Part shown: positions 1-4,768 of the stretch, one piece after another
Layout of the letters: every line of letters begins with the position of its first letter
Position numbering within the stretch: position 1 is the first letter of the stretch
Assembly (NCBI GenBank): GCA_903849835.1
Contig: CAINKA010000132.1
Coordinates: 1-6,377, forward strand
DNA length: 6,377 nucleotides
From: an uncultured Alphaproteobacteria bacterium
GTDB lineage: Bacteria > Pseudomonadota > Alphaproteobacteria > Rickettsiales > UBA1997
Reading direction: 5' to 3'
Notes under the pieces: model-generated
Told to the model about the DNA's origin: nothing
Database searches by the model: none
The model's input: the letters and a program-made list of their open reading frames with translations, nothing else
Translations under genes and position numbers: made by a program

Positions 1-21
1 ATGCTTCGACAGGCTCAGCAT
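1..21 (-). repeat. REP-like imperfect palindrome, left copy
   Basis: Bases 1-20 are the exact reverse complement of 6351-6370. The unit is itself an imperfect palindrome: ATGCT at 1-5 can pair with AGCAT at 17-21 around an 11-base centre. Read on the strand of the ccoG transcript it is TGCTGAGCCTGTCGAAGCAT and lies about 28 bases beyond the ccoG stop codon. Similar TTCGACA-GGCTCAG palindromes are familiar from memory as widespread intergenic repeats in many bacterial genomes. Its role here is unknown; a transcript-end hairpin or a passive interspersed repeat is an inference. The window edge may cut it, so its full length cannot be judged. Confidence 0.7.
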
Positions 22-48
22 GGCACTGAGGCTCGGCGCGGCACTGAG
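22..48. repeat. Short direct repeat next to the ccoG stop
   Basis: GGCACTGAG occurs at 22-30 and again at 40-48, giving an 18-base period with GCTCGGCGC between. The second copy touches the last base of the ccoG stop codon. The block is clearly richer in G and C than the adjoining coding sequence. With the palindrome at 1-21 it forms one composite repeat block of about 48 bases. Function is unknown. Confidence 0.55.
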
Positions 49-1434
49 TTACTTGCTGATAAAAACCGCTGAAACTTTTTTCGATTCTAAATCATCCGCA
101 ATCACAAACTCCACCAAGCTGCGTCCTTCCTCATTCTTCTCAACCAACTCCAGTGGCAGAATTGTAAAAATTTTAAAATTTCCAACTGAATCTGGAGCAA
201 TTTCCAAATGCTGCAAATCGCCATTTTGCAATTTTAAAATTGCACTTTCTGGCGAAAAAATTTTGAGCGAAAAAACTTTTTTCTCGTGAGTTTTATTTTC
301 GATTTTAAGCAAATATCCGTTGCGAATTGAGCCGTCGGAAAGTTTTACGAAGATTGGGTTGCGGTCAGGAATGACGCTGATTTCGAGAGTCGGCTTAAGA
401 ATCAAACTGCGCAACATTAGGCCCGAAACTAAAATCAAAATCGTCGCGTAAAAAAAAGTGTGTGGCTTCAAAATTTTAAATTTTTTTGCCGGAATTGGAT
501 CGATTAAATGGGCGAGGGTGTCGTATCTGATCAGGCCTTTCGGCAATCCAACTTTTTTCATCATGTTGTCGCAAGCGTCGACGCAAAGGCCGCAGGCGAT
601 GCATTCCATTTGCAAACCGTTGCGGATATCGATGCCTGTAGGGCAAACCACGACGCATTGTTTGCAATCGATGCAATGTCCACGATTTTCGAAACTCTCG
701 CCTTGCCGCCATTTGCCACGATCCTCGCCACGTTTTTTGTCGTAAGAAATTATCAGCGTGTTGTTGTCAAACATGGCGGATTGAAAGCGTGAATATGGGC
801 ACATGTAGGTGCAAACATGCTCGCGGGCGAAGCCGGCCATGATGTAGGTCGAGGTGGCGATTCCTAAAATCCAACCCAAAGCCGAGGAATTTATTTCGCC
901 GTTAAAAATATTTTTTGTGAATGGAATTGCATCGTTGAAATAGCAGGTGAAGGCATAGCCGGTGAGGATTGAGACGATTATCCAGCTGGCGTGAGTCAGG
1001 AATTTTTTGTAAAATTTTTGGAAATTATTTTTGCGATCAAGCAAGATGCGGTCATTGCGATCGCCCTGAAATAGGCGTTCCAAGGCAATAAAAATATCCG
1101 TCCACACAGTTTGAAAGCAGGCGTAGCCACACCAAATTCGTCCAAAAAGTGAAGTTACAAAAAACAGCGCGACAGCAGCAATGATCAGGATTCCGGCCAG
1201 ATAATAAACTTCCTGTGGCCAGATTTCGATGAAGAAAAAATATGCTCGGCTATTTGGAAGATCGATCAGAAGTGCTTGATTCGTAACATTCTCGCCGCGA
1301 TTAAATCTGGCGAATGGGAGGAGAAAATAAGTGCTTAAAAAAATGCTGTTTAAAATCCATTTCAACCTACGGAAGCGGCCTTTTATTTTTTGTGGGTAAA
1401 GCCGTTTTTGCGCTTCAAAATATTGGTCAAGCAT
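49..1434 (-). CDS. ccoG: Cytochrome c oxidase accessory protein CcoG (FixG/RdxA family)
   Basis: This 461-residue inner-membrane iron-sulfur protein belongs to the family needed to mature cbb3-type cytochrome oxidase, where it is linked to reduction and handling of copper for the CcoN subunit. Five likely membrane segments are visible, near residues 26-43, 77-97, 149-166, 184-202 and 326-345. Conserved membrane-edge cysteine pairs are C102/C106 in WCGYAC and C208/C212 in VCTYMCPYSR. Two 4Fe-4S clusters of the ferredoxin type follow: C254, C257, C260, C264 and C278, C281, C284, C288. Residues from about 346 to the end match the Ig-like C-terminal domain of the family. Length is normal and the gene looks complete. 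The start MLDQYFEAQKRLYPQ suits the family, but no Shine-Dalgarno sequence precedes it. As I recall the family, CPQTVW is usual; here it is CFQTVW (F107). The oxidase genes ccoNOQP, often nearby, are not in the window. The gene is divergent from rplU. Confidence 0.95.
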   Translation of the reverse strand: MLDQYFEAQKRLYPQKIKGRFRRLKWILNSIFLSTYFLLPFARFNRGENVTNQALLIDLPNSRAYFFFIEIWPQEVYYLAGILIIAAVALFFVTSLFGRIWCGYACFQTVWTDIFIALERLFQGDRNDRILLDRKNNFQKFYKKFLTHASWIIVSILTGYAFTCYFNDAIPFTKNIFNGEINSSALGWILGIATSTYIMAGFAREHVCTYMCPYSRFQSAMFDNNTLIISYDKKRGEDRGKWRQGESFENRGHCIDCKQCVVVCPTGIDIRNGLQMECIACGLCVDACDNMMKKVGLPKGLIRYDTLAHLIDPIPAKKFKILKPHTFFYATILILVSGLMLRSLILKPTLEISVIPDRNPIFVKLSDGSIRNGYLLKIENKTHEKKVFSLKIFSPESAILKLQNGDLQHLEIAPDSVGNFKIFTILPLELVEKNEEGRSLVEFVIADDLESKKVSAVFISK

Positions 1435-1452
1435 TCGCGGGATAAAAATTAA

Positions 1453-1480
1453 TTGACAAAGACATCCGCGCTCATAAGTT
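1453..1480 (+). promoter_or_regulatory. Candidate promoter for rplU-rpmA
   Basis: A perfect TTGACA (-35) lies at 1453-1458. The best -10 candidates are TAAGTT at 1475-1480 (spacing 16, only 3 of 6 consensus bases) or CATAAG at 1473-1478 (spacing 14, short). The site is about 70 bases upstream of the rplU start and only 19 bases upstream of the divergent ccoG start, so it would occupy the ccoG leader as well. The -35 is strong and the -10 weak, so this is a candidate only. Confidence 0.4.
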
Positions 1481-1551
1481 GCGCCACCTTTTTTAAATCT
1501 CGGATGTTCTTTTTCTCCCCCAAGAAATCTTAGTTAACAAGTTTAAATCTT

Positions 1552-1866
1552 ATGTTTGCAATCATCGAAACTGGCGGAAAGCAATATCGCGTTGCGCCAA
1601 ATGAAAAAATTATTGTTGAAAAACTCATCGGTGAAGCCGGATCAAAAATTATTTTGGACAAGGTTTTATTGGTGAATTCTGATCAAGGAGAACTTTCTTT
1701 CGGAAGCCCGTTAGTAAAGGGCGCGCAAGTTGAAGTTGAAATCATAAAAACTTTCAAAGACGACAAAGTCATCATCTTCAAAAAAAGAAGAAGACAAAAT
1801 TCGCGCAGAAAACAAGGTCATCGTCAGCAACAAACTTTGCTGAAAATTTTATCAATCAAAGCGTAA
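1552..1866 (+). CDS. rplU: 50S ribosomal protein L21
   Basis: This 104-residue protein binds 23S rRNA in the large ribosomal subunit. The family opening MFAIIETGGKQYRV is intact and fixes the start. The basic C-terminal signature is present as KKRRRQNSRRKQGHRQ (from about residue 77), followed by the usual short hydrophobic end. Length is normal (about 100-105 residues). No Shine-Dalgarno sequence is seen near the ATG: the bases directly before it are TTTAAATCTT, and the only purine-rich run (AAGAAA) is too far upstream. It is the first gene of the rplU-rpmA pair, which is conserved across bacteria, with rpmA starting 17 bases after the stop. Confidence 0.97.
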   Translation: MFAIIETGGKQYRVAPNEKIIVEKLIGEAGSKIILDKVLLVNSDQGELSFGSPLVKGAQVEVEIIKTFKDDKVIIFKKRRRQNSRRKQGHRQQQTLLKILSIKA

Positions 1867-1871
1867 TTATC

Positions 1872-1876
1872 GGGAG
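1872..1876 (+). promoter_or_regulatory. Shine-Dalgarno sequence of rpmA
   Basis: GGGAG lies 7 bases before the rpmA ATG. It is the only strong Shine-Dalgarno sequence found before a gene in this window. It confirms the chosen start, which also gives the conserved MASKKAGGSS beginning of L27. Confidence 0.75.
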
Positions 1877-1883
1877 TTAAATC

Positions 1884-2138
1884 ATGGCATCGAAGAAAGC
1901 AGGCGGCAGTTCGAGAAACGGTCGTGACTCAGCGGGCAGAAGGCTCGGAGTTAAAAAATATGGTGGTCAAATTGTTGACGCCGGAAACATCATCGTTCGT
2001 CAAAGAGGAACGAAATGGCATCCTAGAAAAAATGTCGGCATCGGAAAAGATCACACAATCTTTGCAAAAATTGCAGGCATCGTTCAGTTCGTAAAATCAG
2101 CAAGAAATAACAGAATTTTTATTGACGTAGTAGCCTAG
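1884..2138 (+). CDS. rpmA: 50S ribosomal protein L27
   Basis: This 84-residue large-subunit protein has an N-terminal tail that reaches the peptidyl transferase centre. The opening MASKKAGGSSRNGRDSAGRR is the highly conserved L27 signature, and GNIIVRQRGTKWHP with GKDHTIFA follows in the normal order. The tail begins directly with the mature-type sequence, so there is no sign of the cleavable extension seen in Firmicutes. Length is normal. It is probably co-transcribed with rplU and ends at the terminator that begins 5 bases after its stop. In many bacteria obg follows rpmA; here a tRNA gene follows. Confidence 0.97.
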   Translation: MASKKAGGSSRNGRDSAGRRLGVKKYGGQIVDAGNIIVRQRGTKWHPRKNVGIGKDHTIFAKIAGIVQFVKSARNNRIFIDVVA

Positions 2139-2142
2139 TTTG

Positions 2143-2213
2143 GTGCTTGGTGTGCGAGGGTTTGTGGCTTAAATTTTAAGCATCTAACACCGCGCACACT
2201 AAGCACTTTTTTT
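2143..2213 (+). terminator. Rho-independent terminator of rplU-rpmA
   Basis: The 14-base left arm 2143-2156 (GTGCTTGGTGTGCG) pairs with 2193-2206 (CGCACACTAAGCAC) along its whole length with a single G-T wobble, and seven T bases follow (2207-2213). The 36-base loop contains a second hairpin: GCTTAA at 2167-2172 with TTAAGC at 2176-2181. The run of T ends only 4 bases before the tRNA-Leu gene. Transcription of the tRNA therefore needs either read-through or a promoter hidden inside the terminator, and none is convincing. Confidence 0.85.
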
Positions 2214-2217
2214 ATGC

Positions 2218-2302
2218 GCGGATATGGCGAAATTGGCAGACGCACTAGACTTAGGATCTAGCGCCGCAAGGCATGTGGGTTCAAGTCCCTCTATCCGCAC
2301 CA
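2218..2302 (+). tRNA. trnL-UAG: tRNA-Leu, anticodon UAG
   Basis: This is a complete class II tRNA gene with the 3' CCA encoded (2300-2302). The acceptor arms 2218-2224 and 2292-2298 pair perfectly, with A2299 as discriminator. The D stem is 2227-2229 with 2241-2243. The anticodon stem CTAGA/TCTAG (2245-2249, 2257-2261) encloses CTTAGGA with anticodon TAG at 2252-2254, which reads CUA-type leucine codons. The extra arm is GCC-GCAA-GGC at 2263-2272. The T loop TTCAAGT is at 2280-2286. The T stem has one T-T mismatch (2276 with 2290). The long variable arm and discriminator A fit leucine. Confidence 0.95.
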
Positions 2303-2328
2303 GCCTACGCTCTTACGAGCTTCAGCTG
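2301..2328 (+). repeat. Symmetric two-step hairpin fused to the tRNA 3' end
   Basis: CAGC at 2301-2304 pairs with GCTG at 2325-2328, and inside it GCTC at 2309-2312 pairs with GAGC at 2317-2320. The two stems are separated by 4-base internal loops on both sides and closed by a 4-base loop. The outer stem uses the last two bases of the tRNA CCA end. It could be part of the tRNA 3' trailer or the left edge of an inserted palindromic repeat; neither can be decided from the sequence. Confidence 0.45.
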
Positions 2329-2333
2329 ACAGG

Positions 2334-2374
2334 CCATGGTTTTTCTTAATGAACGAAGCGAATATAAACCATGG
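2334..2374 (+). repeat. CCATGGTTT inverted repeat
   Basis: CCATGGTTT at 2334-2342 is the perfect reverse complement of AAACCATGG at 2366-2374, with 23 bases between. It overlaps the ATG and first codons of the GIY-YIG remnant, so the start codon would be sequestered in any transcript. Confidence 0.5.
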
Positions 2375-2485
2375 AAAGTCGAATTTTATGTCGCTTTTTC
2401 TAGCGGAGAAAAAGCGATAACTTTCGAAAAATATTTGAAATTAGGTTCTGGTCGCGCTTTTTCCAAAAAACATTTTTGCGATTAA
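2336..2485 (+). pseudogene. C-terminal remnant of a small GIY-YIG nuclease-like protein
   Basis: This open frame of 49 codons runs from ATG at 2336 to TAA at 2483-2485; the in-frame codon at 2327-2329 is TGA. The product ends in FEKYLKLGSGRAFSKKHF (residues 30-47), preceded by YKPWKVEFYVAFSS (10-23). These match my memory of the C-terminal half of the roughly 80-95-residue GIY-YIG family proteins common in alphaproteobacteria, which typically carry a PW motif and FEKYLKSGSGRAFA-K. The N-terminal half with the GIY and YIG strands and the catalytic Tyr and Arg is absent, because the tRNA gene lies directly upstream. There is no Shine-Dalgarno sequence. It is most likely a truncated, inactive copy. 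A functional small peptide or a protein-coding mobile repeat is possible but less likely. Confidence 0.7.
2391..2417 (+). repeat. 10-bp hairpin inside the GIY-YIG remnant
   Basis: TCGCTTTTTC at 2391-2400 pairs perfectly with GAAAAAGCGA at 2408-2417 around a 7-base loop; two more pairs (one G-T) may extend it. No T run follows, so it is not a classical terminator. It lies within the reading frame of the remnant. Confidence 0.55.
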
Positions 2486-2616
2486 TTTTTTACAAAATTC
2501 CCCCACTAAACTCATTGCTATTTTCCCCCACCTTCTTTTAACTGCGCACCTCATTTTCCGCTACATTCCTAGCAAATTTACAAATCATACCAACCCTTAC
2601 TACTCAAGGCTCCCCA
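2486..2616 (+). promoter_or_regulatory. Leader region of tig with weak promoter candidate
   Basis: This non-coding stretch is T- and C-rich. TTCCCCCAC appears twice (2498-2506 and 2523-2531). A weak promoter candidate is TTGCTA at 2515-2520 with TTTAAC at 2537-2542 (spacing 16; 4 of 6 consensus bases in each box). AAGG at 2606-2609, 7 bases before the tig ATG, is a modest Shine-Dalgarno sequence. No further gene or RNA is recognisable here. Confidence 0.3.
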
Positions 2617-3960
2617 ATGGAAGTGCAAATTAAAAATACTTACGACAAAAAGTTAAAAAAAGATTACCAAATCATCGTTCCAAATCAGATGATTGAGGAG
2701 AAAATCAATGCCTATGTTGCGAAAATTCGCGGCAATTTTTCTTTGAAAGGATTTCGCAAAGGGCAAGTGCCAGTTGAGATCATCAAGGAAAAATATGGCA
2801 ATTCAATCATGGCTGATGAGTCGGATAAAATCATCAATGAAGCGATCAAAAAAATTGTTAAAGACAATAATTTTAAGCTTGCTCTCTCGCCAAAAATTGA
2901 CATTAAAACCTTCGAACTAGGCAAGGATATTGAGCTCGCAGTGGTGATGGAAATTTATCCTCAAATTTCAGAAATCGAATTGAACAAAATAAAAATCACA
3001 AAAAGAGATGCGGAAATTACCGCTATTGATCTCGATGAAGCGATGAAAAAAATGTTAAAATTTTATCGCAAATGGAACAAACAAGATGCTGCTTACAAAG
3101 CAAAAATTGGCGATTCAGTCAACATCGATTATGTCGGAAAAATTGATAAAAAAGAATTTGAAGGTGGCGCAGCAAAAGCTTACCAGCTGGAGCTTGGCAG
3201 CAAAAACTTCATCGATAATTTTGAAGAGCAATTAGTCGGAAAAAAAGCGGGAGACGAAACTCGCGTCAAAGTAAAATTTCCAAAAGAATATCACAAAGAA
3301 GAATTTGCCGGAAAAGCTGCGGAATTTGATGTGAAAGTGAATGAAGTTTTAACTGCGGAAATGCCGGAAATTTCTGATGAATTCATCAAAAATAATTTTG
3401 GTTTAGAAAGTAAGCAAAAGCTCGAAGAGGCCGTGAAGAAGCAGCTCGAAAGCAGTTACCAAAATGTCGCGCGCAATTTATTCAAAAAAGAACTCTTCGA
3501 TTTTTTGAATAAAAAATATGATTTCGAATTACCGGTTGGGCTAGTGGATGAGCAGCTTGCCAGCGTTTGGGCGGAAGTTGAAGAAGAAATAAAAACCAAT
3601 CCAAACAAGTTTAAAAACGACAAAGAAAAAGAAAAAGCCAAAGAAAAAAAACGTGAAGTGGCTGCAAGAATGATCCGCTGCGGCATGATCCTTGCTGACT
3701 TGGCGCAAAAAAATAAAGTTGAAGTTACGAGTGACGACATTAACCAAGAAATTGGAAAAATTTTGTCACGTTTTCCAAATCAAGAAAAAGCAGTGCTCGA
3801 ATATTACCAAAAAAATTCACATGCTGTGCAGCAACTCAAAGGTTCAATCGTTGAAGAAAAAACAATCGATTTTATTTTAAGTCAGCCAAATCTTGATAGA
3901 AAAAAAATTGCTATGAAAGAGCTGGACAAGCTCTGGAGTAAAGCCAGCGAGTCCGAATAA
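2617..3960 (+). CDS. tig: Trigger factor, ribosome-associated chaperone and prolyl isomerase
   Basis: This 447-residue protein is the chaperone that binds L23 at the ribosome exit tunnel and shields nascent chains. All three family domains are present in order. The N-terminal ribosome-binding domain carries the signature GFRKGQVP at residues 45-52. The FKBP-type peptidyl-prolyl isomerase domain spans about 165-244, opening GDSVNIDYVGKID. The helical C-terminal chaperone domain includes RMIRCGMILADLAQKNKVEVTS (351-372) and LKGSIVEEKTIDFIL (407-421). Length is normal. A very lysine-rich stretch lies at 331-346. Start choice rests on the conserved beginning and AAGG 7 bases upstream. psd begins 33 bases after the stop, so co-transcription is plausible. 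In many bacteria clpP follows tig; here it does not. Confidence 0.96.
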   Translation: MEVQIKNTYDKKLKKDYQIIVPNQMIEEKINAYVAKIRGNFSLKGFRKGQVPVEIIKEKYGNSIMADESDKIINEAIKKIVKDNNFKLALSPKIDIKTFELGKDIELAVVMEIYPQISEIELNKIKITKRDAEITAIDLDEAMKKMLKFYRKWNKQDAAYKAKIGDSVNIDYVGKIDKKEFEGGAAKAYQLELGSKNFIDNFEEQLVGKKAGDETRVKVKFPKEYHKEEFAGKAAEFDVKVNEVLTAEMPEISDEFIKNNFGLESKQKLEEAVKKQLESSYQNVARNLFKKELFDFLNKKYDFELPVGLVDEQLASVWAEVEEEIKTNPNKFKNDKEKEKAKEKKREVAARMIRCGMILADLAQKNKVEVTSDDINQEIGKILSRFPNQEKAVLEYYQKNSHAVQQLKGSIVEEKTIDFILSQPNLDRKKIAMKELDKLWSKASESE

Positions 3961-3993
3961 AATCCTAAATCTCAAATCATAATCTTAAATTCC

Positions 3994-4668
3994 ATGACAC
4001 ATTTCCTAGACGCGCTAAAATTAGTAACTTTCGCGATCCACAAAGAAGGCTACAAATTCATCATAATTTTTGCTTTAGTTACCGCTTTGTTTGCTTTGCT
4101 TAGCAACTCTCTCGGCTTGATAGGCCTTGTTGCAACTCTGTGGTGCATTTTCTTTTTCCGCGATCCTGAAAGAGTTATTCCTGTTGAAGAAAATGTAATA
4201 ATTTCTCCAGCTGATGGCGTGGTAACGCGTGTAGAATATGGCGTCACCGCTCCTGATGATTTGGGCTACGGCAATAAAAAATTTAACAAAATCAGCGTTT
4301 TTTTGAATGTGTTTAACGTTCACGTAAACCGCGTGCCAGTTGGTGGAGCGGTCACAAAAATTAGCTACAAACCCGGAAAATTTTTGAGTGCCAATGCCGC
4401 AGAAGCGAGCGAAGAAAATGAAAGAAATTCCGTTGTCGTAAAAACCGCAAACGGCGTTGAAATTATTTTTGTACAAGTCGCTGGCCTTGTCGCGCGCCGC
4501 ATCATTTCTGATTTGAAAGAAGGGCAAACAGTCCAAATCGGTGACCGCTACGGCATCATCCGCTTCGGCAGCCGCGCCGACATTTACTTGCCGGAAGACA
4601 TCGCAATCAAGTCGCTCGTAGGTCAAACGATGATTGGTGGTGAAACGATTATTGCGAAATTAAACTAA
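3994..4668 (+). CDS. psd: Phosphatidylserine decarboxylase proenzyme, short form
   Basis: This 224-residue membrane-associated proenzyme converts phosphatidylserine to phosphatidylethanolamine. It is self-cleaved to generate a pyruvoyl cofactor. One or two hydrophobic segments (about residues 20-54) anchor the N terminus. Conserved blocks are FFRDPER (54-60), SPADG (71-75), FLNVFNVHVNR (103-113, with H110) and the processing site FGSR, where cleavage between G192 and S193 would turn S193 into the pyruvoyl group and leave an alpha chain of about 32 residues. D74, H110 and S193 are the likely Asp-His-Ser set for self-cleavage. The size fits the short form known from alphaproteobacteria rather than the longer enterobacterial enzyme. 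No Shine-Dalgarno sequence is visible; CTTAAATTCC directly precedes the ATG. The usual neighbour pssA is not downstream. Confidence 0.93.
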   Translation: MTHFLDALKLVTFAIHKEGYKFIIIFALVTALFALLSNSLGLIGLVATLWCIFFFRDPERVIPVEENVIISPADGVVTRVEYGVTAPDDLGYGNKKFNKISVFLNVFNVHVNRVPVGGAVTKISYKPGKFLSANAAEASEENERNSVVVKTANGVEIIFVQVAGLVARRIISDLKEGQTVQIGDRYGIIRFGSRADIYLPEDIAIKSLVGQTMIGGETIIAKLN

Positions 4669-4673
4669 AACAA

Positions 4674-4753
4674 AGTCGTAAGTCGTAAGTCATAAGTCGT
4701 AAGTCACTCCAAGCTAAGTCTGACTTACGACTTACGACTTACGACTTACGACT
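4674..4753. repeat. 33-bp inverted repeat made of AGTCGTA heptamers
   Basis: The left arm 4674-4706 holds four AGTCGTA-type heptamers (the third is AGTCATA) plus AGTCA. The right arm 4721-4753 is its reverse complement over 33 bases with a single mismatch (A4692 opposite C4735). The loop is 14 bases (4707-4720), and part of it continues the theme: TAAGTC at 4715-4720 also pairs with GACTTA at 4722-4727. The left arm begins 5 bases after the psd stop, and the right arm ends 15 bases before the pccB start. Five T bases follow at 4757-4761, so it may terminate tig-psd transcripts. Its heptamer make-up is unlike a simple terminator. It leaves little room for a separate pccB promoter. Confidence 0.9.
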
Positions 4754-4768
4754 ACATTTTTAAAATCC

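Noticed and set aside
1440..1470. Possible FNR/FixK box in the ccoG leader
   Set aside because: ccoG genes are often FNR/FixK-controlled, but no TTGAT-N4-ATCAA-like palindrome is present; TTGAC at 1453 lacks a matching second half.
2162..2190. TTGTGG-N17-TAACAC as a tRNA-Leu promoter
   Set aside because: Both boxes match the consensus poorly and lie in the loop of the strong terminator; support is too weak to call.
2484..2499. AATTTT-TTAC-AAAATT inverted repeat as a terminator
   Set aside because: The stem is only six A-T pairs and is followed by C bases, so it would not be stable or terminate transcription.
3607..3657. Lysine-rich stretch in tig as a frameshift or insertion
   Set aside because: The frame is continuous and conserved motifs follow on both sides; lysine-rich segments are normal in AT-rich genomes.
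3456..3740. Long open frames on the minus strand inside tig
   Set aside because: They lie antisense to a clear trigger factor gene, are rich in Ser and Phe as expected from antisense of lysine codons, and show no family motif.
4075..4626. 183-codon minus-strand frame inside psd
   Set aside because: It is the antisense shadow of a full-length psd with all catalytic blocks; its translation shows no recognisable domain.
4674..4753. CRISPR-like array
   Set aside because: The units are 7 bases with no spacers, and the arms are inverted rather than direct repeats separated by unique sequence.
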